53,669 bases of DNA from Amaricoccus sp. (GCF_017995835.1 NZ_JAGOID010000009.1:1-53669); one strand, 5' to 3'; shown: positions 8,243 to 17,415, counted from the first letter of the stretch. Made by a program: numbers and translations. Notes: generated from the sequence alone by a model not told the origin.

Positions 8243-9223
8243 ATGCTGCGACTCGTGCTGGCGTTCCTCGCGATGGCGGCGCCCGCCGTCGCGCAGACCG
8301 ACCCGCTGCCGTCCTGGAACGACAGCGACGCCAAGACCGCCATCCTCGACTTCGTCGCCGCGACGGCCGACCCGGCCTCGCCGAGCTTCGTCGAGCCCGG
8401 CGACCGGATCGCCACCTTCGACAACGACGGCACGCTCTGGTCCGAGCAGCCGCTCTACTTCCAGTTCCTCTACGTGCTTGACAAGGCGAAGCAGCTCGCG
8501 GCCGCCGATCCGGCCTGGGCCGCGACGCCGGTCCTGAAGGCCGCCGCGGCGGGCGACGTGCACGGCGTGATCGCGGGTGGCATGGAGGGGCTCGTCGAGC
8601 TTTTCGACGCCACCGGGAGCGGCACGCCCGTCGAGGCGTTCCGCGACGACGCCGCCCGATGGCTGGCGACGGCGAAGCACCCCGAGAAGGACCGGCTCCT
8701 CGTCGACATGATCTACCAGCCGATGGTCGAACTGCTCGAATACCTGCGCGCCAGCGGCTACCAGACCTTCATCGTGTCGGGCGGCGGCATCGAGTTCATC
8801 CGCGCCTTCGCCGAAGAGGAATACGGCATCCCGCCGCCGCAGGTGGTCGGGTCCGAGGGCGAGCTCGACTTCGAGATGGTCGACGGCGCGCCGCAGGTGA
8901 TGCGCGAGAAGGGCGTGGCCTTCGTCGACGACGGGCCCGGCAAGCCGGTCGGCATCGCCCGCCACATCGGCCAGCGCCCGATCTTCGTCGCCGGCAACTC
9001 CGACGGCGACCTCGAGATGCTGCAATGGGGCACGGCCGGCGACGGCGCGCGCATGGGCATCATCGTCCACCACACCGACGCGGCGCGCGAATGGGCCTAT
9101 GATCGCGACAGCCACATCGGCCGGCTGGACAAGGCGCTCGACCTCGCGCCCGCGGAGGGCTGGATCGTCGTCGACATGGCCCGGGACTGGGGCGCCATCT
9201 GGCCGGACGCACCGGCGCAATAG
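8243..9223 (+). CDS. Periplasmic HAD-family phosphatase
   Basis: Haloacid-dehalogenase-superfamily hydrolase (326 aa), nearest to phosphoserine-phosphatase-like members. A signal peptide ends near APAVAQ. HAD motif I is ATFDNDGTLW (nucleophile Asp near residue 59), motif II is FIVSGGG, and motif IV is AGNSDGDLEML. The ATG is chosen because GGGAGG lies 5 bases upstream; an upstream in-frame GTG would bury the signal peptide. Being exported and next to a sulfatase, it probably removes phosphate from a small periplasmic molecule; the substrate is not evident. It ends the apparent two-component/sulfatase operon. Confidence 0.88.
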   Translation: MLRLVLAFLAMAAPAVAQTDPLPSWNDSDAKTAILDFVAATADPASPSFVEPGDRIATFDNDGTLWSEQPLYFQFLYVLDKAKQLAAADPAWAATPVLKAAAAGDVHGVIAGGMEGLVELFDATGSGTPVEAFRDDAARWLATAKHPEKDRLLVDMIYQPMVELLEYLRASGYQTFIVSGGGIEFIRAFAEEEYGIPPPQVVGSEGELDFEMVDGAPQVMREKGVAFVDDGPGKPVGIARHIGQRPIFVAGNSDGDLEMLQWGTAGDGARMGIIVHHTDAAREWAYDRDSHIGRLDKALDLAPAEGWIVVDMARDWGAIWPDAPAQ

Positions 9224-9371
9224 CGGGCCGGCTGGCCGGGCCGCCATCAGGCAGGATTGCCTCCGGCTGCGCATTCACTTCCCCGATCTGTCGACAAATC
9301 TGGGCGCGGATCGCAGAAGCGGGGGCGCATCTCCGCAGGTTTCGCCCGAGGCAATCCGACGGAGATCGCAT

Positions 9372-9496
9372 CAGGCCACCCGGCGCAACACGGGCCAACA
9401 CGCGCTAACACGCGTGATAGATAGGGTAACTACCTGCGCATAAACGATAAAATCGTCAAAAGGCCCGCGAGTCGTTTCATGAGCCCGCCGGCATCA
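9372..9496 (+). repeat. Dispersed ~135-bp repeat, copy B
   Basis: Matches the other copies from CCACCCGGCGCAACACGGG to the terminal CCGGCATCA. It carries an extra CCAACACGCG unit before GCTAACACGCGTGATAG, lacks the outermost left end, and has CAT instead of TAT at the right end. Its final TCA is, on the minus strand, the TGA stop of the neighbouring DUF924 gene. Confidence 0.85.
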
Positions 9497-10084
9497 TCCG
9501 GCGTAGCCGCCGCCGTCGAGGTAGTCCCGCTCTTCCGCCGTCGTGCTGCGCCCGAGAATGGCGTTCCGGTGCGGAAAGCGGCCGAAGGTGCGAACGACGT
9601 CGCGGTGATGGCGCGCGTGTTCGGCGCTCTCAGGGATCAGGGATTCTGCGAGACCCACCGACCGCTCCTGATCCGCGAGCCGCTCCGAGTGCCCGAAGGG
9701 CAGCAGGAGGAACACGCGGAGGTCGGCCGGCGCGGCGTCCCAGTAGCCGAGCGCCAGGGCCTGCTCCGCGACCAGCCGCGCCATCGCGTCGGTCGCGTAC
9801 ATCCACGGCGTCCCGCGAAACGCATTCCGCGGGTACTGGTCGAGAAGCAGCGCGAGTGCGAGCGCGCCGAGGGGCGAGGCGATCCAATGGGTCAGCGCGC
9901 CCTGCACCGCCTGACTGTACGCCGCCGCGAACCGGTCGCGAAAGGCGACGTCGAAGGCCGGATCCTTTGCGAACCACTTCTGCGGCCCGGCTTCTTGCCA
10001 GAACGCGACAATCGCCGCGGCCTCCGGGTCGAGGGCCGGGGGTTCGATCGCCGCCGTCGCAGAGGGATGGCTGTGAATGGTCAT
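9494..10084 (-). CDS. DUF924 family protein (paralogue 1)
   Basis: A 196-aa soluble alpha-helical protein of the DUF924 family, whose fold resembles TPR-like repeats and whose function is unknown. Family marks are the N-terminal FWQEAGPQKWFAKDPAFD, the central LLLDQYPRNAFRG, PFGHSE and the closing DYLDGGGYAG. The ATG at 10084 follows GAGGACACC and gives the usual family length; a longer open frame upstream runs through the cupin region out of register with it. The stop codon is shared with the edge of repeat copy B. A second family member is encoded at 29378-29941. It lies 65 bases after the cupin gene and is probably co-transcribed with it. Confidence 0.87.
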   Translation of the reverse strand: MTIHSHPSATAAIEPPALDPEAAAIVAFWQEAGPQKWFAKDPAFDVAFRDRFAAAYSQAVQGALTHWIASPLGALALALLLDQYPRNAFRGTPWMYATDAMARLVAEQALALGYWDAAPADLRVFLLLPFGHSERLADQERSVGLAESLIPESAEHARHHRDVVRTFGRFPHRNAILGRSTTAEERDYLDGGGYAG

Positions 10085-10149
10085 GGTGTCCTCGTCGGGT
10101 GTGGAGAGAGGGAGGGCCCGAACGTCCGCGACGTCCCGGGCCCGGGTCG

Positions 10150-10566
10150 TCATGTCGAATTCGGCTGGCCGGCGTCGTCGGCAAGCACCGTGTCGAACCG
10201 CCGCAGCATGGCGCGCAGGTCGTCGGTCTCCGACCTGGCGAGCAGTTCGGTGATGAGACGGTCGATCTTCGGCGTCAGGAAGATGAGGTATCGGCTCGGC
10301 TCGACGGCCGCATAGGTATGCGCCAGACCGGCGGGCACGAACACCGTCGTTCCCGGACCGGCGTCGAATTCCCGGTCCGGGAGCCTGAAGCGGAGCCTCC
10401 CCTCCAGCACGTGCCATGCCTCGTCGTCCGACGGGTGAACGTGCATCCATGCCGGGCCGGACATCGTCCACTCGCGAACCACCAGGGACGTTCCGACCGC
10501 GGCGATCGGCGGCGAGCCGGGCGCGGCAATGATCGGGCCGGCGAGCGTCTCGGGGGCTTGGGGCAT
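10150..10566 (-). CDS. Cupin-domain protein
   Basis: A small single-domain cupin (138 aa). Motif 1 (MHVHPSDDEAWHVLEG) supplies the His/Glu metal ligands and the PAGLAHTYAA segment is motif 2. The C-terminal 40 residues are helical (KIDRLITELLARSETDD). Such proteins bind small carboxylates or sugars, or act as isomerases or dioxygenases; nothing here fixes the substrate. It is transcribed divergently from a LysR gene with 81 bases between, which suggests it is the regulator's target together with the DUF924 gene. Confidence 0.85.
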   Translation of the reverse strand: MPQAPETLAGPIIAAPGSPPIAAVGTSLVVREWTMSGPAWMHVHPSDDEAWHVLEGRLRFRLPDREFDAGPGTTVFVPAGLAHTYAAVEPSRYLIFLTPKIDRLITELLARSETDDLRAMLRRFDTVLADDAGQPNST

Positions 10567-10647
10567 GGGTCGTCTCCGCAGCGAAACCTTCGCCGCAGGA
10601 AGATCTCATTTGTCAGCCGCTGAATCCAGTGACATGATTTCACGATC

Positions 10648-11622
10648 ATGCTGAACAGAATTGATCTTGCCCGTGTCGATCTCAACCTCCTCGTCCTGTT
10701 CGAGACGGTCATGGAAGAGCGGCACGTCGGGCGGGCGGCGGGGCGGCTGAACCTGTCGCCGTCGGCGATCAGTCACGGTCTGGGACGCCTGAGGCGGCTG
10801 CTCAACGATCCGCTCTTCCTGCGGACGCCGAAAGGGGTGGCGCCGACGGACCGGGCGCTGGAACTGGCCGAGCCGGTCGCGGACCTCCTCGCGCGGGCGC
10901 GGGCCGTCATCGCGACCGCCGCGCCGTTCGACCCGGCCACCTCCACGCGCCGCTTCACGATCGGCGCGCCCGACGGCGCCTCGGCGGTGTTCCTGTCGCC
11001 GCTGCTGGCCGCGGTGCGCCGGCTCGGGCCGGGCATCGACATCGGGATGCGGCAGATCCTGCCGCCCCGCTCCGCCATGATGACCGGCGAGGTCTGGGAG
11101 CCGGTTCTCGCCGACATCCAGGCGCGGGCGATGGACGTCGCCGTCGTTCCCGCGGACAGGGTCCCGGCGCGCTTCGTTGCCCGAACCCTCCACGACGAGC
11201 AGTTCGTGGTCGCGATGCGCGCCGGGCATCCCTTTGGCGACAGCCCGACGCTCGATGCCTTCTGCCGCGCCGAGCATCTGCTGGTTTCGCTCACCGGCGA
11301 CGCCTACGGCTTCGTCGACGCGATCCTGGCCGAGCACGGACGTTCGCGCCGCGTGGCGCTCACCGTCCCCAACTTCATGTTCGCGATTTCGGTCGTCGCC
11401 GAGACCGACATCATCGCCGTGCTGCCGAAATCCTTCGCGGCGATCTACGCGGCACGCTTCGGCATCGTCAGCGTCGAGGCGCCGTTGCCGCTGGCGCGCT
11501 CCCGGATCAGCGCGATTGCATCCCGGGCTTCCCTCGCGGACGCGGGCGTCGCGTGGCTCTTCGACGTACTGGCGCGCACCGCGTCGCCGACACGCCCGTT
11601 CCGGAGCCCTGTCGAATCCTGA
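10648..11622 (+). CDS. LysR-type transcriptional regulator (NodD-like)
   Basis: LysR regulator (324 aa). The N-terminal winged helix-turn-helix reads DLNLLVLFETVMEERHVGRAAGRL followed by SPSAISHGLGRLRRLLNDPLF, then an effector-binding domain with two Rossmann-like lobes to the C-terminus. The order of conserved residues is closest to the NodD/NahR-like branch. Its divergent position next to the cupin/DUF924 pair is the classical LysR arrangement, so it probably controls that operon from the 81-base intergenic region. The inducer is unknown. It converges on iolB with only about 77 bases between. Confidence 0.92.
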   Translation: MLNRIDLARVDLNLLVLFETVMEERHVGRAAGRLNLSPSAISHGLGRLRRLLNDPLFLRTPKGVAPTDRALELAEPVADLLARARAVIATAAPFDPATSTRRFTIGAPDGASAVFLSPLLAAVRRLGPGIDIGMRQILPPRSAMMTGEVWEPVLADIQARAMDVAVVPADRVPARFVARTLHDEQFVVAMRAGHPFGDSPTLDAFCRAEHLLVSLTGDAYGFVDAILAEHGRSRRVALTVPNFMFAISVVAETDIIAVLPKSFAAIYAARFGIVSVEAPLPLARSRISAIASRASLADAGVAWLFDVLARTASPTRPFRSPVES

Positions 11623-11699
11623 AAAAGCGGCAACGCGTTCCAGCCAGATAGGATCCCGTCTTTTCTACCGCTTGCCCCGCCCCGCCCGCGAAGGCGGTA

Positions 11700-12506
11700 T
11701 CAGGCGTCGCGCTTCATGATCCACTCCACCTCTGGCGCGGGAACGAAGCGCCATTTCCGCAGCGGTCCGGCCATGACGTTGAGGTAATACATCTCGAAGC
11801 CATAGGGCGCGCCGCAGGGATGATGGCCGCGGGGGACCAGCACGACGTCCCCGTCCTTCACCGCCATCGTCTCGTCGAGCGTGCCGTCGTCGGTATAGAC
11901 GCGCTGGACGCCAAAGCCGTCCTTCGGGTTCAGTCGGTGGTAGTAGGTCTCCTCGAGGTAGGTGATCCGCGGGAAGTCGTCCTCGTCGTGGCGGTGCGAG
12001 GGGTAGGAGGACCAGTGGCCGGCGGGCGTGAAAACCTCGGTGACGAGGAGCGAGTCGCACCAGTCCTCGGACTCCATGGCGATGTTGTTGATGTGGCGGG
12101 TGTTGGCATTCCTGCCGCGGGTCGTGAGCGTGATGCCGTCCGGGCCGATCCGCCGGGCCGGGTGGCCGCCATGGCCCGGCGCCGCGCAGACGGCGAGCAC
12201 GCAGTCGGTCTCGGCGGTCGCGGTCCAGTCGCTGCCGTTCGGCAGATAGAGCGAATGCGGCGGGGTCTTCTCGAAGACGTCCATCCGCTCGCCGAGCACC
12301 CCCCAGTCCTTTCCGGCGCCGGTCAGGCGCGCCTTGCCTTCGACCATCACGAGGATGACCTCGTTGCCGCCTGTCGCCTCGGCGGCGGTGTCGCCGGCGC
12401 GGAGGCGGTAGAGCGAGAAGCCGACATGGCGCCAGCCCGCCGAGGCCGGGGTGATCTCGTGCACCTTGCCGTGCGTGCCGAAGGGCTTGCGAAGAAGAGC
12501 GTTCAT
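11700..12506 (-). CDS. 5-deoxy-glucuronate isomerase IolB
   Basis: IolB (268 aa) converts 5-deoxy-D-glucuronate to 5-dehydro-2-deoxy-D-gluconate, the fourth step of myo-inositol catabolism in the cytoplasm. It is a bicupin: the second half shows metal-binding SYPSHRHDEDDFPRITYLEE and LVPRGHHPCGAPYGFEMYYL, both diagnostic. Length is normal and the frame is uninterrupted. The start overlaps the stop of the small membrane-protein gene by 4 bases (ATGA), so it is the last gene of the iol operon on the minus strand. Confidence 0.96.
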   Translation of the reverse strand: MNALLRKPFGTHGKVHEITPASAGWRHVGFSLYRLRAGDTAAEATGGNEVILVMVEGKARLTGAGKDWGVLGERMDVFEKTPPHSLYLPNGSDWTATAETDCVLAVCAAPGHGGHPARRIGPDGITLTTRGRNANTRHINNIAMESEDWCDSLLVTEVFTPAGHWSSYPSHRHDEDDFPRITYLEETYYHRLNPKDGFGVQRVYTDDGTLDETMAVKDGDVVLVPRGHHPCGAPYGFEMYYLNVMAGPLRKWRFVPAPEVEWIMKRDA

Positions 12507-12712
12507 TGGTCCTGCCTGTGGTCTGACCCGGGCCCCGGAAAGGCGATGAGGAGCTGATATGTGCAATAGACGCCGGCGGCGCCGAACAGCATGGCCCAGA
12601 ACGGGTTTCCGGTCATGACCTCGAGTACGGCCCATCCGAGCGTCACCACGACGATGACGATGCGCCGCCAGAGCGGCGCGAAGAACGGATGCGCGGGATC
12701 GAGCAGCTTCAT
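12503..12712 (-). CDS. Small two-helix membrane protein in the iol operon (DUF3329-like)
   Basis: A 69-aa protein with two hydrophobic segments (RIVIVVVTLGWAVLEVM and FWAMLFGAAGVYCTYQLLIA) after the N-terminus LLDPAHPFFAPLWRR. From memory it resembles small DUF3329-type proteins found beside iol genes in Rhodobacterales; this is by eye. It starts 4 bases after the iolE stop and overlaps iolB by 4, so it is translated as part of the operon. Function unknown. Confidence 0.75.
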   Translation of the reverse strand: MKLLDPAHPFFAPLWRRIVIVVVTLGWAVLEVMTGNPFWAMLFGAAGVYCTYQLLIAFPGPGSDHRQDQ

Positions 12713-12716
12713 CGGC

Positions 12717-13330
12717 TCAGGCCCGCAGCGCGTCGCGCGTGTCGAGGCCGGCCTCGCGCGCCATCGCCCTGAGCGCCTTCAGGCCCATGTCCTGGTAGTG
12801 GAAGGGCTCGCGGACGGCGCTGTCCTGCTCGGCCTCGATCACCAGCCAGCCGGAATAGCCGTGATCGGCGGCGATCTTCAGCACCGGCTCGAAGGCGACG
12901 CAGCCCTCGGGGTCGCCGGGCACGGTGAAGGCGCCGCGGCGCACGCCCTCGAGGAAGGACAGGTTCCGCTCGCGGACTTGCCGAGCGATCTCCGGTCGGA
13001 CGTTCTTGGCGTGGATGTGCGTCACCCGGTCCATGTACTTCCCGGCCACCTCCGCCGGATCGGCGCCGCCGAAGGTGCAGTGGCCGGTGTCGAGGAGGAG
13101 CCGCGTGTGGGGGCCCGCCATCGCCATGAAGCGGTCGATGTCGGCGGCGGACTCGATGATCGTGCCCAGGTGGTGGTGGTAGCCCATCTTCACGCCCTCA
13201 TCGGCCGCGAAGTGCCGTCGAAGCCGATCTTTCGGCAGTCGCCGAGGCAATCCTCGAGGCTCAGGTGGTCGCCGAGGCTCCAGTCGTCGTCGTTCGACCA
13301 GGCGATGGGGTTGGTTCCATAAAGGATCAT
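12717..13330 (-). pseudogene. iolE (inosose dehydratase) with internal deletion and frameshift
   Basis: IolE dehydrates scyllo-inosose to 3D-trihydroxycyclohexane-1,2-dione and is normally about 300 aa. The N-terminus is perfect for about 39 codons ([18 protein letters not shown] to KIGFDG). It then runs out of frame at about 13214 and stops at 13190. In another frame the C-terminal half resumes at [12 protein letters not shown] and is intact to the end, with [18 protein letters not shown] and EAEQD. Roughly 100 codons of the TIM barrel are missing, including part of the active site, so no functional enzyme can be made. Neighbouring iolD and iolB are intact. An assembly error is possible but would have to delete and shift frame together. 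Confidence 0.88.
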
Positions 13331-13342
13331 TTGCGTCGGCCC

Positions 13343-15205
13343 TCAGTTGAAGACGCGCTGGAGCGCGGCGTTGGCGTCGTAGCGTTCGCGGGCCTTTATG
13401 AGCCGCTCGGGGCCGCCGACCTGCGGCACCGCGACGTCCCACCAGTGGCCGCCGGCGCCGGTTCCGGAGACCGCCTCGGTGTCGATGACGATGACGGAAG
13501 GGATGTCGCGGCCGCGGGCGGCGACGATCTTCGCCTCGAGGTCGGCGATGCCGGCGGCCTTCTCGGCGTGCGCGCCCATCGAGGCGGCGTGCGCCACGAA
13601 GTCGATCTCGGGCTGAACCTCGACGTTCGCGTCCTTGTACATGTTGTTGAACTCGGCGCCGCCACACTCCTGCTGCAGGCGGTTGATGCAGCCGTAGCCG
13701 CGGTTGTCGGTCAGCACGATGGTGAAGGGCACGCGGCGCATCACCGCCGTCGCCAGCTCGGAGTTGGCCATCATGTAGCTGCCGTCGCCGACGAAACAGA
13801 TCACCTCCCGGTCGGGCGCGGCGAGCTTGATCCCCATGGCGCCGGCGATCTCGTAGCCCATGCAGGAATAGCCGTACTCCATGTGATAGCCGCCCTTCGC
13901 CGCCTGCCACAGCACCTGCAGCGCGCCCGGCATGGTGCCGGCGGCGCACATGGCGACGGTGTGCTCGGTGGCGACGCGCTGCAAGGCGCCGATCACCTGG
14001 GCGTCGGAGGGGAGCTTGTTGGCGTCCTTGGCCGGCGCGGCGGTGACCTTCGCGACGGCGGCGTGCCAGTCGCTGCGCGCCCTGGCGTCGGCCGCGGCGA
14101 AACGGGTCTGCCCAAGGGCGGCGTCGATCTTCTCCAGCGTCACCTTCGCGTCGCCGACGACGCCGAGCGCGCCGTGCTTGAGCGCGTCGTAGCCGTGGAC
14201 GTTGATCGAGACGAGGCGGCGCTCGGGGTTGGCGAAGACCGTCCACGAGCCGGTGGTGAAGTCCTGGAAGCGGGTGCCGACGCCGATGACGAGGTCGGCC
14301 GCTTCGCAGGCCGCATTGCCGCAGTCCGAGCCGGTGACGCCGGGCGAGCCGAAGTTCATCGGGTGTTCGAAGCTCGTCGCGCCCTTGCCGGCCTGGGTCT
14401 CGAGGATCGGGATGTTCCGCCGCGCGGCGAAGTCCGCGAGCAGCTCCTCGGCGCCCGAGTAGAGCACGCCGCCGCCCGAGACGATGACCGGGGCCTTGGC
14501 GGCCTTGATGGCATCCACGACCGCCGCGACCTCGACGGGGTCGGGCTCAGGGCGGCGGATGCGCCAGACGCGGGGCTCGAAGAACGCGGCGGGGTAGTCG
14601 AAGGCCTCGGCCTGCACGTCCTGGCAAAAGGCGAGGCAGACCGGGCCGCAGTCGACCGGGTCGGTCATCGTGCGGAGCGCGCGGGGGAGCGCGGTCAGGA
14701 CGTGCTCGGGCCGGGTGATGCGGTCGAAGTAACGGGTGACCGGCCTGAAGCAGTCGTTCGCCGACACGGTGCCCTCGTCGAAGTCCTCGATCTGCTGCAG
14801 CACCGGGTCGGGGCGGCGGTTGGCGAAGACGTCGCCGCAGATGAACAGCACCGGCAGGCGGTTGACGTGGGCGAGCGCCGCGGCGGTGACCATGTTGGTC
14901 GAGCCCGGGCCGATCGAGGAGGTGACGGCATGCGCGCGGCGGCGGCGCTTGGTCTTGGCGTAGGCGATCGCCGCATGCGCCATGGTTTGCTCGTTCTGCC
15001 CGCGCCAGGTCGGCAGCACTTCGCTATAGCGGTGCAACGCCTCGCCGACACCGGCGACGTTGCCGTGGCCGAAGATCGCCCAGACGCCCTCGATGAAGCG
15101 CGTCCCCTCCTCGGTCACCTGCACGCTCAGCCAGCGCATCATCGCCTGCGCCGCCGTCAGCCGCACGGTTCCGCCCATCGGCTCGCCTCCCTTCGTGTCC
15201 TTCAT
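13343..15205 (-). CDS. 3D-(3,5/4)-trihydroxycyclohexane-1,2-dione hydrolase IolD
   Basis: IolD (620 aa) is a thiamine-diphosphate enzyme that opens the ring in step 3 of inositol catabolism, giving 5-deoxy-glucuronate. It has the three-domain ThDP layout: an N-terminal PYR domain with [16 protein letters not shown], a central Rossmann domain ([12 protein letters not shown]), and a C-terminal PP domain with [16 protein letters not shown] as the GDG...N metal/ThDP motif. Length and frame are normal. The chosen ATG overlaps the iolC stop by 4 bases and follows GGGAGG; a second ATG 9 codons in is an alternative. Only 12 bases separate its stop from iolE. Confidence 0.96.
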   Translation of the reverse strand: MKDTKGGEPMGGTVRLTAAQAMMRWLSVQVTEEGTRFIEGVWAIFGHGNVAGVGEALHRYSEVLPTWRGQNEQTMAHAAIAYAKTKRRRRAHAVTSSIGPGSTNMVTAAALAHVNRLPVLFICGDVFANRRPDPVLQQIEDFDEGTVSANDCFRPVTRYFDRITRPEHVLTALPRALRTMTDPVDCGPVCLAFCQDVQAEAFDYPAAFFEPRVWRIRRPEPDPVEVAAVVDAIKAAKAPVIVSGGGVLYSGAEELLADFAARRNIPILETQAGKGATSFEHPMNFGSPGVTGSDCGNAACEAADLVIGVGTRFQDFTTGSWTVFANPERRLVSINVHGYDALKHGALGVVGDAKVTLEKIDAALGQTRFAAADARARSDWHAAVAKVTAAPAKDANKLPSDAQVIGALQRVATEHTVAMCAAGTMPGALQVLWQAAKGGYHMEYGYSCMGYEIAGAMGIKLAAPDREVICFVGDGSYMMANSELATAVMRRVPFTIVLTDNRGYGCINRLQQECGGAEFNNMYKDANVEVQPEIDFVAHAASMGAHAEKAAGIADLEAKIVAARGRDIPSVIVIDTEAVSGTGAGGHWWDVAVPQVGGPERLIKARERYDANAALQRVFN

Positions 15206-17127
15206 GCCACTGCCTCCCGCGCTTTCGTCCGCGCCTTGTCCCAGACCCCGCAGAGCCGGGCATAGCGGCGGGCCATCTCGGCGACCGCCGTGTCGTCGTC
15301 GATGTCGCCCTTCATCCAGCCCCGCGCCACCTCGCCGAAGATCGTGCGGCCGACGGCGAAGCCCTTGACGAGGTCGAAGCCAGCCGCGGTCTCGAAGCTC
15401 TCGGCCAGCTCCGCCTCCGGCGCGTCGAGACCGAGGACGACGATGCCGCGGGTGTGGACGTCGCGCTCCTCGATCGCCGCGATGGCCGCGCCCCAGGCGG
15501 CGCGCGAGGTCATCGGCTCGAGCTTCCACCAGTCGGGCCAGACGCCGGCGGCGTAGAACTGCCGGATCAGCGTCGCGGTGGTCATGTCGTCGACGGGGCC
15601 GACCTTCGAGGGGATGATTTCCAGCAGGAATTCAAGCCGGTTGCGCCGCGACGCCTCCCACAGCCGCTTCACCGTCGCCTCCTGCCCGGCGCGCAGCTCC
15701 GGCGTGTCATCGGGGTGGCAGAAGCACAGCACCTTCACCACGTCCTCGCGCGCCCACTCGCCGAGCCCGCCGAGGTCGCTGCCAAGCTCGGGCTCCAGCG
15801 CCAGCGGCCGCGAGCCCGGCCATTCGCAGGGCCGGCCGATCCAGAGCCCCGAGCCGGAGGCGGCGTGCAGCGCCGCCCGCCCGAGACGGTTGTCGCAGAG
15901 GATGCCGTAGCCCGGGTGGCCGTCGGCGACCGCGAGCGCCGCCTTCAGGCACAACGCCTTGAAGGCGCCGATCTTCGCCGGGGTCGCCCCCTCCATCTCC
16001 TCGAGCTGCATCCGGTGGTCGAAGGCGAAGACCCGCATCTCCGACCAGTCGCCGCCGTGCTCGCGTTGCCGGTTGGTGGACCAGTGGACCTGTTCGAGCG
16101 CTGTGTCGTTCCTGAGGTCGGGTCGGACGACACCGCGATCGAGGAAGAACTCGAGCTCGGTCAGCGACGGATAGGCCGGGGTGCAGCCGTGGCGCGACAC
16201 CGCGAAGGCGCCGCAGGCGTTGGCGAACTTCAGGCTCGTCGGCCAGTCCTCGCCGGTCAGCCAACCGCGCAGCAGCCCGGAGAAGAAGCCGTCGCCGGCC
16301 CCGAGCACGTTGAAGACCTCGATCGGGAAGCCGGGCCCGGTCTGGCCGTCGTCGAGCGAGGCCGGGATCGGCCCCTCGAAGGCCGAGGCGCCGCGGGCGC
16401 CGCGCTTGCAGATCAGGGTGGCGTTCGAGACGGCGCGCACGGCGAGCAGCGCTTCGAGCGTGTCGGTCGAGCCGCCGGCGATGTGGAACTCCTCCTCGGT
16501 GCCGACGATGAGGTCGAAGAGATGGAGCGTCGATTGCAGCTTCTTCGTCACCGCCGCGCTCTCGACGAAGCGGCTCTCGCCCTCGCCGTGGCCGGCGACG
16601 CCCCAGAGGTTCGGGCGGTAGTCGATGTCGAGCGCCGTCTTCGCCCCGTGCTTGCGCGCGAGGGTTAGGGCCTTCAGCACCGCTGCCTCGGTCTGCGGGT
16701 GGCTGAGATGCGTCCCGGTGGCGAGCACCGCCCGCGCCTCGGCGATGAAGCCCTCGTCGATGTCGGCCTCGGTCAACCCCATGTCGGCGCAGTTCTCGCG
16801 GTAGAAGATCAGCGGAAACCGCTCGTCGTCGCGGATGCCGAGCAGCACCAGCGCCGTCAGCCGCTCCGGGTCGACCTTGACCCCGCGCGTGTCGACGCCC
16901 TCGCGCGCCAGCTGCTCGACGATGAAGCGCCCCATGTGCTCGTCGCCGACCCCGGTGATCACCGCCGAGCGCAGCCCCAGCCGCGCCGTGCCGCAGGCGA
17001 TGTTGGTCGGCGAGCCCCCGATATACTTCGAGAAGCTCCCCATGTCCTCCAGCCGACCGCCGATCTGGTCGCCGTAAAGGTCGACAGACGACCGGCCGAT
17101 GGTGATCAGGTCCAATGTCTTCGTCAT
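15202..17127 (-). CDS. IolC: 5-dehydro-2-deoxygluconokinase fused to a DUF2090 aldolase-like domain
   Basis: A 641-aa two-domain protein. Residues about 1-330 are a PfkB/ribokinase-family sugar kinase with GGSPTNIACG at the N-terminus and the catalytic NVLGAGDGFFSG. This is IolC, which phosphorylates 5-dehydro-2-deoxygluconate. Residues about 340-640 are a DUF2090 TIM-barrel domain (FAFDHRMQLEEM, KLEPM, GLDAPEAEL). In many proteobacteria this domain is fused to IolC and may replace the separate IolJ aldolase. The start is set by GAGGGGGC upstream. It heads the intact part of the iol operon; the genes immediately upstream are remnants. Confidence 0.95.
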   Translation of the reverse strand: MTKTLDLITIGRSSVDLYGDQIGGRLEDMGSFSKYIGGSPTNIACGTARLGLRSAVITGVGDEHMGRFIVEQLAREGVDTRGVKVDPERLTALVLLGIRDDERFPLIFYRENCADMGLTEADIDEGFIAEARAVLATGTHLSHPQTEAAVLKALTLARKHGAKTALDIDYRPNLWGVAGHGEGESRFVESAAVTKKLQSTLHLFDLIVGTEEEFHIAGGSTDTLEALLAVRAVSNATLICKRGARGASAFEGPIPASLDDGQTGPGFPIEVFNVLGAGDGFFSGLLRGWLTGEDWPTSLKFANACGAFAVSRHGCTPAYPSLTELEFFLDRGVVRPDLRNDTALEQVHWSTNRQREHGGDWSEMRVFAFDHRMQLEEMEGATPAKIGAFKALCLKAALAVADGHPGYGILCDNRLGRAALHAASGSGLWIGRPCEWPGSRPLALEPELGSDLGGLGEWAREDVVKVLCFCHPDDTPELRAGQEATVKRLWEASRRNRLEFLLEIIPSKVGPVDDMTTATLIRQFYAAGVWPDWWKLEPMTSRAAWGAAIAAIEERDVHTRGIVVLGLDAPEAELAESFETAAGFDLVKGFAVGRTIFGEVARGWMKGDIDDDTAVAEMARRYARLCGVWDKARTKAREAVA

Positions 17128-17198
17128 CGCAGAGCCCCCTCCCAATCCTTGCCTGCGGCCGCGTGCCTACGCCCCGGTCCGCTCCGTCAGCTCCTCGG

Positions 17199-17405
17199 TC
17201 ACGGCGCCATGCTCGCGCGGAGCGCGGCCTCGGGATCTGCAAGACGAAGCCGAGGGCGACGAGTCTCGCGGATCTGGCGCATGTCAAGCCGGTCGGCCCC
17301 GTCGACCAGCACCGGCTGCGGATCGAGCATCGCGTCGACCGCGAGCGCGACGAAGTCCCCGACGGAGAGCTTCGGCGTGGTGATGTGGTTGAGGGCGAAA
17401 CGCAT
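17199..17405 (-). pseudogene. Remnant of a TIM-barrel sugar isomerase (IolI/IolE type)
   Basis: A well-placed ATG after GAGGGTCGGCCC opens MRFALNHITTPKLSVGDFVALAVDA, the first strand and helix of a xylose-isomerase-like TIM barrel. At about residue 25 it jumps to VLVDGADRLD, and after a scrambled stretch to LADPEAALRASMAP, both typical of the C-terminal end of the same family. Total length is 68 codons against a usual 260-280, so around 200 residues are missing. It sits just upstream of iolC. Confidence 0.7.
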
Positions 17406-17415
17406 GGGCCGACCC

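Noticed and set aside
13331-14246. A long minus-strand frame continuous with the iolE C-terminus and reaching far into iolD
   Set aside because: Its product is low-complexity Arg-rich sequence in a shifted frame of iolD. Only the part from about 13214 downwards is IolE, so it is not a fusion gene.
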